Origin: Daphnia carinata
Lineage: Eukaryota; Arthropoda; Branchiopoda; Diplostraca; Daphniidae
DNA length: 64,000 bases
Assembly: GCF_022539665.2 (NCBI RefSeq)
Contig: NC_081331.1
Span: forward strand, 14,168,638-14,232,637
Direction: 5' to 3'
The notes under the pieces are model-generated. The model was not told the origin of the DNA. It ran no database searches and worked only from the letters and a program-made list of their open reading frames with translations. Every line of letters starts with the position of its first letter. Within the stretch, counting starts at the first letter, position 1. This document shows, piece by piece, positions 52,901-64,000 of this stretch. Position numbers and translations under genes: made by a program.

Positions 52901-55031
52901 TAGGCTCTCTCTATACGATGATGACGTCTATACATTATCATCGTCATTTTTTTGTGCCACAATTCTTTCTTACTTACCATTTCCTCGTCTCCCATTTCCG
53001 CCGTGATCCGTATAGAAACTCTATAATCGCATTAAATGTAATGGGACCAAGGGAAAAAGAGGAGTGCATGTACATATTGATCTTTGGATGTGGTCCAGCA
53101 CGCGACCGTCCGCGTGTAGACAAAATAAAAGCCCAACTTGAAGTTGGAAAGAATATTGCAGCTAGAGGTTATTAGGTATAAGAGCCACAGGGCAATCGGA
53201 TTGCATTATTAGATAATAATTCATATGCGAAAAGATTTTTCATGGTGCCCTATATACTCATCCGCCTACCCTACAACGAGGCCAGTTTTTAAGCAGGGCG
53301 ACATTATACAAGAGGATCACGTCCGATTCGTAAAGTATCCAGCGTGCAGCTCTGCATACACAAGAGTCTCAAAAAGAGTTACGTTGTTTTAGCCAGGCAT
53401 TTTTTTTTTTGTCTGTAACGTTTGTGGTTATAGATCATCGTGAGCTCTGGTGGCGCCAAATAGATTTATACACCACTGGCTTTTAGATGCCATACTAAAG
53501 TATAAATTCATTTACTATTTTAGCTGGCCGTTTCAACACATCAATCAAATTGCATCACGTACACGTAAGGCCTTTTGTTAGATACGACGTTTTTAAATTT
53601 TACATATTTTTAGGGTAGGACCTAATTGGATGCATGGCCCAATCCATGTTAGGAATAAATGCGACACTGTAATTTTTGGGACGGACGATGAAAGGTCTTT
53701 TTTGATTGAATAGAGCTATTATTCAAATTTTTCCAAGAGGAGATGGGAGCAAAACTGATGTCTGGCAACATAGGTTAATGATCCAATTGGCTTTTCTCTT
53801 ATTGATTTGCTATACATGTGTAGTAAAGCGCAAACGACATGTGAGTTCGAATTTCACGGGCTATTGTTGTGCGTCGCTCTGATTGGCTGCGACAAAGCGT
53901 AGCACCGTTCGTGAATATTTGATTAACATGACCAGCAGAGTCTACCCATCCGAAACAATTTCACGGTGGCACCCTATACAGCAGCTGCTTATAAACACTA
54001 TTTTTCATCCCGTCCCCTATTTTCAAATCATTCGTAATACCAGCGCATTTTGCTATTTTCGAGGCATGTTGATGTAATCAGAGAATACTTGTACTACGTA
54101 GAAAGAAATGACGATTAGCAATATCCAAACACGAGCTGTGCTGTGCATCATTAAAGGCATCGAGTATATACATCTTTCGTGTTTTGTATTAGACGTGAGT
54201 TCGTTATCTATATAGATTGACAATACACTGGCCTATTATTTATAGGCCGCCTTGTATCAAACAGCCATTATGTCTGTTGTTCTCTAATAACGCAGCATCT
54301 CTTAACGAAACACGTTCTATCATTGCGATGATCCTAAAGGCTGGTATACATTTCCCTGTTTTGCTTTTGTTTCTCAACACATGTAATCGATCCCGTGATC
54401 GTATTTTTCCTCCCAAGGCACATGGCTGTAAAGCCTATTTATTATCCATTAACCTTTACGTAACGTATTGAGTGTTGGACACACAGCTGGGATTTCTAAT
54501 CAATGATGACTAAGGGCGTGTGTCTGCAAACTATTTACATATTTCAATGTAAGAGAAATTCGTCAATTCTTTTTCTGTGTCTGATTCTATTGCGAATGAA
54601 AAGGACAGCTAGAAGCTTTGTAAAGAAAACATTTGGCATCGATCCCAATGTCTGGCTCTCATCTCTCTTTTCTTTTCCTTGTAAAAAAAAAGAAAATCTC
54701 AAAACTGAGGAAAAGAACTTCTTTCTGCCTTTGTTCTTTCTCTTATAGCCCAATTTAGTTGGAAACGTTGGATCTAGCGAGTGGGGGTCGGTGTGGGAAA
54801 AGCCAATAAACAAAAGAAACTTCTATCCAACATTTGACAATAAACAAACTGCATTTCTTTTTGATATCACGTCTCTCCATCTGATGAGTTTCGTCTAAAC
54901 TATTTGGTTTTTTGTTTTTTTTTTGGCTTAAAACAGTTGATCAATAATAAAAAGGCATTTGCACGCGATTGATGTCGGCTGATGGGGAAACATGCGGATG
55001 CATCGATCTGACGTCCAGTTGTGTTGAATGA
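46970..55031. other. About 8 kb without a recognisable gene
   Basis: AT-rich, with many poly-T/poly-A runs (for example about 47980-47994, 48052-48071, 49225-49245 and 50820-50839). Open frames are short, unspliced, low-complexity and overlapping on both strands. No tRNA, rRNA or transposase was seen. It may be the promoter/enhancer region or non-coding first intron of the gene starting at 55032, or the LOXL 3'UTR region. Confidence 0.5.
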
Positions 55032-58000
55032 ATGAACGGCCAACACCCGAATCACGTCCGCACAGCTGCAACAACGGTGGACGCTCTTCCGATCGTCAAA
55101 GAGAGTTTATTGGGTCGTCGACGTCAACAACAACAACAACAACGTGACGAAGATGGTGGTCGTCATCAAAAGATGATGGCCATGTTGACGATGCGCCAGC
55201 AGCCGAAATGTCATCGTTTACCTGCAACACCATCAAACATTCCAACGAGGCCAGTTCGCAATAATTACGTCGAGCGGCTCTGTGTCCAACTGCCTCCGTC
55301 CCTGCAACAACAAGAACAACAACAACAACAACAACAAAGAGAGTCGAGTCGCTTCATACGTGAAGATGATGTTCTACGTCTGGTCATCCACGTTGAAGAG
55401 TCGCAACCGGATGAGGAAGAAGAAGAAGAAGGGAAGGCTTCGTTGAATAGCGACGAGCATCATCAAGCGAATCGCCGGAAACACATTGGACGGCGACGTT
55501 CCGCTTCCGAGTCAAGCGGAGGAGGCACACGAGATTCTTTGGCTTCTCATTTAGTCGGCCGGATGTCATCAGACGAAGACGACGTGGCTCACAAAAAGAG
55601 AGAAGCCGATCGATTGAGTCATGCCGGCATCCGCTCAACCAGCCCAAGGTCCAATGCCGTCATCAAAGAATTCCGACGCAGTTCCGAATTGTTGCGTAAC
55701 ATTTTACTCAGTCTGTCGGCCTCGTCGGTCAGTAGCAGACGATCTTCCGATGGGTCCACCGTTAGTAGTATTAGCACCGCCGTTGCTCCGTCACACGTCG
55801 TCGCACCTCCGCCACAACAGCAGCCGATGAATGCCGAATCGACCTACGTCAGCGCTTTGCAGGCTCACCGGAAGCGACGCTGGGCCGTCCATCCGCAACC
55901 AGAGGCGGCCAACGTTGAACCTACGACGGCCGGATCGTCTAGTTTGATGTTGTTATTTGAAGCCATCGCCTCGTCGAACTGGACGTGGACGTGGCACGTG
56001 CTGGAGAGCGGGTTGGTGACGGACGTCAACGCTCCGCTGAACGACACGAACGGCTACACGGCGCTGCATTGGTGCGCCGTTCAGACGCCCGTCCCGTGGC
56101 CGGCCGTCTTCCTTTTATTAGAGCACGGATGCAAAGTGGAGCAACGCGATAAAGACGGCACTCAGCCCGTCTTCCTCTTGCCCAATTTGCCCAGGGTTCA
56201 GCAACAGCTCGTCAACGACGCCTTGGACTACCTGATCCGCGGTCAAGATTCAGCAACTGGTGCCGCAGGCGAACGTCGAAGCGAAGCCGATGGAGACAAC
56301 GAGGCCGACGTGGACGAGGATGGCCGCCGATGGACGTCGACGTCGTCGACGATTGGCGCCGCGTCCGTAGGAGGAGTCAACAACATTTTGCGTCGTTTGC
56401 AACAAAGCGCCATCATTAACCAGGCGGGTCATTATCTTCACCAACATCACCCTCACCTGCTCGTTAACAAGAAATCGCAAGAGTCTAACGTTTCGCCATC
56501 TGGCCTCGTGTCGGGTTCGACCGACTATTGCGATTCATTTGAAATCACTTCCATTAAGGTAAAGCGTCTTCTTTTGTTTTCATTTTTTTTTTTTTCACGG
56601 GTCTGACTCGATTGTTGCTAAACTATAGTTGGCTGAATTAAGTCATCAAACGGCGTGCACGACGACGGCCATGAATAATGAGCAGCCAGAGGTGGCCGTC
56701 AATGCCAATCACTCGACGTCTTGGCCGCCAAACGAGCAACAAACGACGACGACGCCCAAAAGGGAAGAAGAATGGACTCAACGTCTCGTCCGTTCGCTGT
56801 CGGTGCTCGTCAAAATGGCAGCCAATGCCGAATGTTTGCCATTGATCCTTCCTTCCTTATCGGAACACGTGGGCGTCTTTGTGCGGGCCCTGCAGGATAC
56901 CAGCCACCTCCCTTGCCACTCGATGATGTCTGCCTTTCTTCACAATCTTCTGAAGGTAAGTTAACCGTCCAACGTTTGCTTTCTCTCGTTCTCTCGTGCA
57001 ATGTGTCCGGACTTGTCTGGTCCATTTTCTATGGTGGGACATCATCAACGAAGTGGGATGCAGTACTCCAAGTCGCCACTCCAATTACGCAAAAGCTTTT
57101 GATAGACTGCGCCAATCTCATTACGAGAGAGTCATTATTTCAGCATTTGAATGCGCAGCCCTCATTGCCGCGCATAAATGTCCGCAAAATTTGATACAAG
57201 AAATTCTTTCGCTTTCATGTCCTCGGTGGATGCAGTCTGCGTTGGAAACGGCCGCCGGTCCGTCGGGAACAAAAGATTACCCGTCAATGGATTCGGCTTT
57301 GAGCAAATTGCTGCAGGTGGGCGTCGAGCTGTTGGCCGGGACGCACAGTGTCCAATTCACTGCGCTCGTCTTCATCAACAAAATAATTGACGTGTCAATG
57401 GCCGCGTCCGTTGCTCATCGACGTCATCGTCTGGCCGACAAGACGAAACGGCCCAAACGGCACAGGAGAAACAACAATTGGAACGCGACGACCATCAAAG
57501 TGCCATCGGCCGTCCATTGGACGGGCAAAAATGCAAAGACATTGACGCCTCGTTGTTCGTTTTGGAAAGAAATGATTCAACAACAAGAGGCGAACGCTCC
57601 GCCTAATAAACTTGTCCATTCGAACGGCGTGAATACCGTCATTCATTTGTTGTCGGAAAAAGTCCACGCCGGGACGGTGTTGAGTTTGGTGTTGAACGCC
57701 ATCACGTTGCACCGTCGTCTGGTGGTGGGCCAGCATCAGCACGAGAGCAGCCGATTCCGGTGCACGCCCAGCCTGCGCATCCGCCAATGCAGCCATCACT
57801 GTCTGCAGATTTTGAGCGCCCGTCTTTTGTTGTACATGGCCGGCTCGTCTGCTTTGTCCAGGGACCAGCTGATGGCCGAGGCTCAGCTGCGCATGATGGT
57901 CGAAGCTTTGGATTACACGTTGGATCCTCAACTTCTTTGTCTCGTCATCCAAACGGTGGCGCTCTTGGCTCTGCATTTTCCGTACCAGCGGCTGTTGCTC

Positions 58001-58360
58001 AGTTCCGGCATCCCGGACGCTCTGGCCCAGCTGGTCCTTCCGTCGGACGAGTGGTACTACACCAACCACACGACGCGTTTCTCTCGGATCGTCAAACACC
58101 ACGCGGCCCGGGCTCTGGTCTACCTGGGACTGGCCCGCTGTCTCGGCCCTCGCGTCTCCCTCTTTGATTTTCAAGGTATTTCCTAAGAATTTGCATATGA
58201 TAATCAACGATCGATAGTGTGCGTTCTATAGCGATTCAACTGAAAATCTCTTTATTGGGCTCCATTGAAAAAAAAAAAAAAAAAGCACAGGCAGAGAATG
58301 CTGTTTTATTATATGGATCTGATGAAGATTCATTTCGCCATCTAGCGGCACTTTTTTCCC

Positions 58361-58398
<38 letters not shown>

Positions 58399-59988
58399 AC
58401 TCACTACTATTCTGGCTGGCATAACTCGATTGGCCTGGGCTTCGGTTGCTAACTGCAATATAAGAATCTACGTCGGTATCGACCCGATCGTCGAAAGCAA
58501 TTCAGTTGATGAGGTTTCACTGGTGGATGTACAGTGTCGAGCTATGTCGCATTCAATAGCCGTCTGCTGGTGATCTCTTTTTATTTATATATATCCCAGC
58601 AAAGGGATATATCCATTGATCCTAGACATCATCGTGCACGATGACTCTCTTTGATCCCCCTCGCCTAGCTTATTAACACGCCAAACATGTTTGACTAGGC
58701 CTATTATAAGGCCAGCTTCTTAAAACATCGTTTGATGTGATTTTGGTCATTGATTTTTCTTTTGATTATCATTTTTGATTCGGTTATTTAGTTCGGCCTA
58801 CATAGGCCTTGCTTTGATATGGATACGAACGTACCAACTATACATCATTGCTCTATACCAAAGGCCTATGCACCTCGAGTGGGGAGGGGGGCTTGTGTCG
58901 CAATGAATCATATCAGTCGATCCATCGTGTCACGAACGTTGTGGCTCTTCAAAATGTCTATCAAAAAAACAAACAAAAAAAAAAACATTGAGTCAACGTG
59001 CTTTAATATTGGTTAATCAAATTGCGCTCATGACGCATCCTGCTTATCTTGTTGACAATTTCCGATCAATAATTTGAATTTGTTTCTGGTCGGTTAAAGA
59101 GCCTAGAAAGGAGAGTTTCAAGACGAAGGATCGATGAATGGGTTGGCCGTATATGTAAGGGGTTTCATGAATAACGATCAGCCTTTCGTGTGTTTGTCAA
59201 ATAGAACAAATCGATTCATCGATTTTTTGGCCCCAAAAACATTGACGTTTTCCATTTTGGGCACACAGGAGGATCGGCGGGCGAATGTTGGTCAGAAGGA
59301 ACGTGTTCTTCTCCGTGCTCCCAACAGCTGGCGTCGAGCATCAACGAAACAGCCGAAGACAGTTATGTTATGCAAATGTTGACTAGCCCATCGTCGGTTG
59401 TCGCTTATTCCGCTTCTCCTGCGCTCAATCGGACGGTGGCCATCAGTCCGGAAGAGGTGGCCATGCGGATGCTCGACTACCACACGGTATTGAATTCTAA
59501 TTAGAGTTGCCATTGCTTTTTTGTGTGCCATTTTTAGCCGGGCTCAAGCGTAACAAATCAAAAGCAAAAGAAAGTTGGGGTGTGGTCGATCGTGTGCATC
59601 GGACCGATTGATGATCAACTGAGGCCCAACTGATTTTTTTTTTTTTTTTTAATATTTTTTGAATGTTTTTTTCCCGCCTGACTGATGAATGATGACAACG
59701 GATGAACTTAGGCGGGAGACGAGGACGAAGTTGGCAAAGTGATGACTTTAAACAGTCTGCCCGTCCTTATCGATCCCATCATCGTTTTGAGGTTGTTGCA
59801 TCACTGGATCTTGTCACGCAAAATCGTCCATCAAATCCATCAGCAGCAGCGCCAACCTAAACGGCCGGTGCTCGTCCGTCGTGAACTTTCATTGCCCGCC
59901 GATGAGCGAATCATTTCGCGACTTGAAGCCCAGCTACTACCTCACGTAATTTCTTTTATCTTTTAAATTTTGGTTCTATTCAAATTTG

Positions 59989-60022
<34 letters not shown>

Positions 60023-61202
60023 GGTAGGTGGACATTTCGTTTGCGGACGAAGATGACGGATCGACTGAAGAGATTCGACCGGCCGTCTCGATCATCCAAC
60101 AAAAAGAATCGAAACAAATCAATAAAGAAGACGAGAAGGAGGAAATGAGTGCGAAACAAGAGACGATCGCGAAGACGGGCCGTTTTAATCCGACGGAAGC
60201 CATTTTAGCCACGATGCAATTATTGCCTCTTCCCTGTGCCAAAGTCATGGCTGGCCGTGGCCAGCCTCTCGTCTTCATGACGCCCGGCGACATTGCCGCC
60301 GGCCAGCAGCAAAAGTCGGAAAACAACTTGGCCGCGTTGGCCATGCGTCGCAAATCCAAATCGCAAATGGGCCTCAACGACCAGCAAAGATCTGACTCCA
60401 AATCGCCGGCCGCTACGGCCCTGTCCGTCCGCCCCGATAGGCCGACCAGCGGTGTGTGCAATCAGCTGGACGAACTGCGTTCGTTTCAGCGCCAATTGCA
60501 AAATTTCCCGAGTCTGAGCGAATTGCGACGGCACCCGTTGGTCCCGTCTCAACCCAACCGGCTGGCCACCACCACTTGCTCTTACTCGAATAACAGACGC
60601 TCGCTATCGCCGGCCTCGTCCAGTCGCTGGTTCGTGGCATCCGAGCAACGCCAGGCGGACAAGGAAGACAATGGTAGGAAAGCAGAGCCATCTGTTGTCC
60701 AACAAGCGTCCATGTCCCCCGTCAGTCGATCGACATCGCCGTCCAGCAGCAACGACGAGTGCCGCTCTGCTGCTGGACGGCATCAGCACAACACAGAGTC
60801 GCACGCGCTGGCCATTCTCCACATTCTGCAGGTATGGCAATTCGTTTTTATAAAACTAGGCGATGTTGAAAATGAAACGGAGAGGATTCAAGCTTGACAT
60901 CCTAATTGAAATCAATAGGCCTTTCCTTTTGTATTGCGCTAATCAAAATGATGATGATAATGAATGCAGGAATCGATGGAACAAGGCATTGTGAATGTGC
61001 GTTCCAGCGAAACGATATGCCGCGAGCTGGACGAGATGCTGGAATCGATCAAGACGGCTGCAACGCATCATAATAGTACGGACGGTGGCGCCAGTAACGA
61101 GTCGTCGGACAGCGTCGTTGGTCGTCAAGTGGACGACATCCGAAACCGATTCATCTCTCCCGTAATATTCAAATTGCCCATTTTCATTTTCTATCGCTCA
61201 TT

Positions 61203-61233
<31 letters not shown>

Positions 61234-61301
61234 ATCAGTTGCTGGACGGATACAAGGGAGCCGATAGTGCCGAGCTTGTTGTCGACGCTGAATACCATCA
61301 G
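55032..61301 (+). CDS. Large ankyrin-containing protein of unknown family; 3' end probably outside window
   Basis: The ATG at 55032 follows an in-frame TGA directly. Exons: 55032-56558, 56629-56955, one ending at 58175 (start unresolved, possibly 57128), 59269-59486, 59712-59945, 60028-60831, 60970-61161, 61239-61301, the last with a GTGAGT donor, so more exons follow. The N-terminal third is disordered: Gln runs, acidic EEEEEE, Ser-rich RRSSELL. Around residues 305-400 lies an ankyrin-like segment (NGYTALHWCAVQT, VFLLLEHGCKVEQRDKDGTQP). The third exon is helical and Leu-rich (SALSKLLQVGVELLAG, LLCLVIQTVALLALHFP, KHHAARALVYLGLARCLG), which looks like ARM/HEAT repeats. Later exons have DPIIVLRLLHHWILSRKI, GRFNPTEAILATMQLLPLPCAK and Ser-rich tracts. 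I cannot name a function. A scaffold role is a guess from repeats and disorder. Confidence 0.75.
58176..59268 (+). other. Long intron with poly-T, a small hairpin and a CTCF-like motif
   Basis: 1.1-kb intron of the ankyrin gene. It contains T31 (58364-58394), a CGCCATCTAGCGG motif (58336-58348), and a 9-bp perfect hairpin ATATATCCC/GGGATATAT (58589-58612). No coding exon recognised. Confidence 0.6.
58336..58348 (-). promoter_or_regulatory. CTCF-like motif
   Basis: Complement reads CCGCTAGATGGCG. It matches the CTCF core CCASYAGRKGGC at every position except the third. Binding is inferred, not shown. Confidence 0.5.
59991..60021 (+). repeat. Poly-T run of 31 directly before a splice acceptor
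   Basis: Thirty-one T bases ending six bases before exon start 60028 serve as an extreme polypyrimidine tract. Confidence 0.9.
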
Positions 61302-62129
61302 GTGAGTTCATTTTCTGTTTCAAATTCCAACCGATGTGGAAAGGGGGACATGCAAAGTAGATAGGAAATATCATCTAGTTGTCTCTTGCACGTGATCGAA
61401 TATCTTTTGGCAAGGGGTTTGTTACACGAACGATTGAGCAAGTTCAGTCAAGGAATGTGTCGAGCTCGGCGAATTCGATCCGCGTGATGTCGTCTCGATT
61501 ACGAAAAAAAAAAAAAAACGAGCCGTCTTGTCTTTCGGTTGCGCAGCTCGGGCCAGACAACATCACGCCATTTGAATTCAAGTTCATCGGACGTTCAGCT
61601 AAAGGAAATGCAGCCAATGTCCTCAGGTATCGCATTGGCTGACGTTAGGCGGACATGTTGCCATTCCGAAACGTGCGCCAAACACATTTGCCAATCTAAT
61701 TAGCCATTTTTGAAAGTTGCATTTGTCTTTTTGAAAGTCGCACGACAAACAATTTGTGGTACGCGCCCGTGCAACGCTGCCGCTACCGTGAAAACATTTT
61801 TTTTTTTTTTTTTTTTTTCTCGGGTGGGGAATTCGTGTTTGTTTTTTTTTTTGGCCCTTTATAGTGTGTATGTGTGTCTACACGCCGAAGAACAAGAGTA
61901 CCGAGGGAAATGGCGAAAATATATTATTTATAATCAGGTGCGCTGGTGTTGCCAACTTGTTATTGATGTCGTTCTTTTGTTACTTGCCTTGTTTTATATG
62001 TTTGTCTTTGAATTTCGATCGGCTGGAACTCTTCCAGGACGATTTATTACTTACATATCTGACATTCTGACAGTTGACATGTCGCAGGAAATTAATAATA
62101 AATAATAAAGAATGATAATAAGGGCAGAT

Positions 62130-62142
62130 CGCCATCTAGCGA
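62130..62142 (-). promoter_or_regulatory. CTCF-like motif, second copy
   Basis: Complement TCGCTAGATGGCG shares a 12-base core with the motif at 58336-58348, in the same orientation, about 3.8 kb away. Confidence 0.45.
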
Positions 62143-63096
62143 GCGAAAAAGGAAGTAGTAGGGAATTTCCCGTAAAGCTGTTTGTCTTTTTCCTTATCTG
62201 ACAGGTAAAAAGAGACCTAGTGAGTGGCAGACAGTTTGTTTTTTTTTTTTTTTGTTTTTTTTATGATTTTTCCTACAGCCAAATTTTCGTTGGAATGTAG
62301 GAAACTTTCGAAACAATTTCGCAAATTGAATGTGCGTATATTTCGCGTCGGAAAAGATGATGCAGAATGTCAAGCGAGAAAGGCACAAAGGAAAGGGGGC
62401 AAATACGACACTAAACGTTTGAAGACAGTAGTGAAGCAAAAATAAAAAATGGGGGTGGAGTTGTCCGAAAGAGACACATACACGAGAGAGAAAAAAGGGA
62501 AACGAGTGGAAACCGGGCCAACCATCGAAAAGTCAGTGCCTTGTGCAAGACACACAGAGTATATGAAAACACGTACGGTGTCACCAGCCAAGAAAAGAAA
62601 AATCCCTTTTAACACATTCCCTTTTCTCTTTTTTTCCTACTGATTCGAGCTCACCCATTGGTTGTGTATACTCTAAAAAAGAAAATAATAAATGCCCGTT
62701 GCCAGTTTTTTTTTTTTTCTTTTTTTTCTGTAAAAAGCTTTTTTTTTGGGGGGGGGAGGAATGTCTTGGTGGTGCTGCTGGCTGGTGGTGTGTTTTTTTT
62801 TCCTTTAGTTGTCGATGGATGACACGCTTTGGGGGCCAGTCAAACGCCAACAGCAGAGCCAGCGGCTTTTGCTCTGGCTTGCCTCTTTTTTTTTTTTCAT
62901 TCTTCTCCTTCTTTTTCGATAGATTTGTTTATTTGTTGTGTGTGTTGCCAACGTAGGCCGTGTAGTTTTTTGGGACTAGTGCACATATTCGTCTGCTTCT
63001 TGACGAGAAACAAAAGTTTGTGGCTTCAGTTACCTCAATTCTGGATATATCGAAAACCGCAGAATTAAAACATCTTGTTTGCATGATCGCGTTTTT

Positions 63097-63117
63097 TGTG
63101 TGTGTGTGTGTGTGTGT
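63097..63117 (+). repeat. (TG)n microsatellite
   Basis: About ten perfect TG units. Confidence 0.95.
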
Positions 63118-63754
63118 ACGTGTACGATGGAAAGACACGAGTGCTGTTGTAGCCGACAAGCAAGAACGTGAGTAATCTGATTTGTACAAGTATGTTGGCT
63201 CATTATTCATCATTTCCATGCCCTGCCAAACAACGAGACAAAAAAAAAAAAACAATGTTGGTTGTCCTACCTCATTGTCTTTGCCGTGTAGAAACTCGTT
63301 TCTGATTTGTGTGTATATCATTATCCTTCACTTAGATTTGATTTTTTTTTTTGAGATCAATGCCAATGGATGAAAACAGATTTGCCTTAAAACCAAAAGG
63401 CCATTTATTTATATCAAGTATGTCGTCTGCTAGGCTTTTTCGACGTTTCTTGGGCACCTGTTGAAAACTCGATATCATTTCTTTCCTCCTCTAAAAAAAT
63501 ATGAGTCATTTTTTTTTTTTTTTCCGTTATCGAGGGGTGGTTGTTCTGACCTTTGAAACGATGACTATTGCACCACACGCTCTCGAAAAAACAAACAAGG
63601 AATTTGGCCACCCAGAATGTGATTAAGGCGATGACAACATCTTTCGTCCATTTCCTTGTATAGGGACAAGTGGCGACAAAAAACAAAACAAAAAACGAAC
63701 AGCGACACGACGACGATTGAGTTGTTACATTTTCTCTTTTATTCGATTTATATG

Positions 63755-63769
63755 CACACACACACACAC
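63755..63769 (+). repeat. (CA)n microsatellite
   Basis: About seven perfect CA units. Confidence 0.9.
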
Positions 63770-63900
63770 GAAGAAAAAAGAAAGAGGAAAAATAGGCTAT
63801 TCTGCGAAATGAGAAATGGAAACGGAAAAGACATTGGATATCCATCAGTGCGATTGCTCCATTGAAAATATGAAAAACAAAATGGCAGTATAGAGCAATG

Positions 63901-63922
63901 GAGAGAGAGAGAGAGAGAGAGA
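63901..63922 (+). repeat. (GA)n microsatellite
   Basis: Eleven perfect GA units. GAGA tracts can bind GAGA-type factors in arthropods, but no gene start is evident beside it. Confidence 0.95.
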
Positions 63923-64000
63923 AAGGCGAAAGGGAACTTGATCCGAAAAGGAATGTTATTAATGCAAGTTATGAAAGGGCGGCAACGGCGGCGTTTCTAT

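Larger units (their letters stand above)
61302..64000. other. Downstream or intronic region, no exon recognised
   Basis: Presumably an intron or 3' region of the ankyrin gene. It holds poly-T runs, microsatellites and a second CTCF-like motif (62130-62142). Short frames show no domain or paired splice sites. Confidence 0.5.

Noticed and set aside
53838-53862. GAGTTCGAATTTCAC resembling a tRNA T-arm/B-box
   Set aside because: A matching A-box, anticodon arm and acceptor stem could not be found at proper spacing upstream.
58589-58612. Small perfect hairpin considered as a microRNA precursor
   Set aside because: The stem is only 9 bp, far too short for a pre-miRNA.
60220-60691. Minus-strand open frames opposite exon 60028-60831
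   Set aside because: The plus-strand exon has consistent phase and splice sites; the antisense frames overlap each other and lack motifs.

Overview
The window is nuclear DNA from an arthropod, most likely a small-genome branchiopod crustacean such as Daphnia. That assignment is an inference. It rests on genes split by many introns of about 55-75 bp with GT..AG ends, animal-type proteins (AREL1, RalGAP alpha, CFAP157, SRCR-type lysyl oxidase), TATA boxes about 30 bp upstream of TCAGT-like initiators, and a proline/threonine-rich YGPP-repeat protein of the kind found in arthropod matrices. I saw no bacterial or plasmid genes, no CRISPR array and no rRNA.

Layout. 1-4705 (+): 3' part of a large low-complexity extracellular-type protein. 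4706-8169: no gene, with a diverged AT-rich repeat family that includes a perfect 32-nt palindrome. 8170-10553 (-): methylmalonate-semialdehyde dehydrogenase. 12625-13086 (+): small two-helix membrane protein of unknown function. 13630-17203 (-): AREL1-type HECT E3 ubiquitin ligase. 18657-27043 (+): Ral GTPase-activating protein alpha subunit in 31 exons, divergent from AREL1. 27782-29488 (+): CFAP157-like coiled-coil ciliary protein. 29861-30222: an inverted-repeat element of the same family as the one near 6 kb. 31585-35541 (+): tandem cluster of three small secreted Kunitz-domain genes, each with its own TATA box. 35912-39692 (+): RNA polymerase II subunit RPB2. 43243-46969 (+): secreted lysyl oxidase-like protein with two SRCR domains. 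46970-55031: about 8 kb with no recognisable gene. 55032-61301 and probably onward (+): a large protein with an ankyrin-like segment and helical-repeat-like regions that I do not recognise.

I built the gene models by reading splice sites by eye and checking phase. The summed exon lengths are exact multiples of three for ALDH6A1 (525 aa), AREL1 (926 aa), RalGAP alpha (1961 aa), CFAP157 (426 aa), RPB2 (1174 aa), LOXL (586 aa), the three Kunitz genes (86, 109 and 118 aa) and the small membrane protein (132 aa). The genes do not form a pathway. They are a mix of housekeeping genes (transcription, valine catabolism, ubiquitin and Ral signalling), one ciliary gene and several extracellular-matrix or secreted genes. 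The parts with most to examine are the Kunitz cluster, the repeat family, the frame mismatch in the first gene, two CTCF-like motifs and the unrecognised ankyrin-containing gene.
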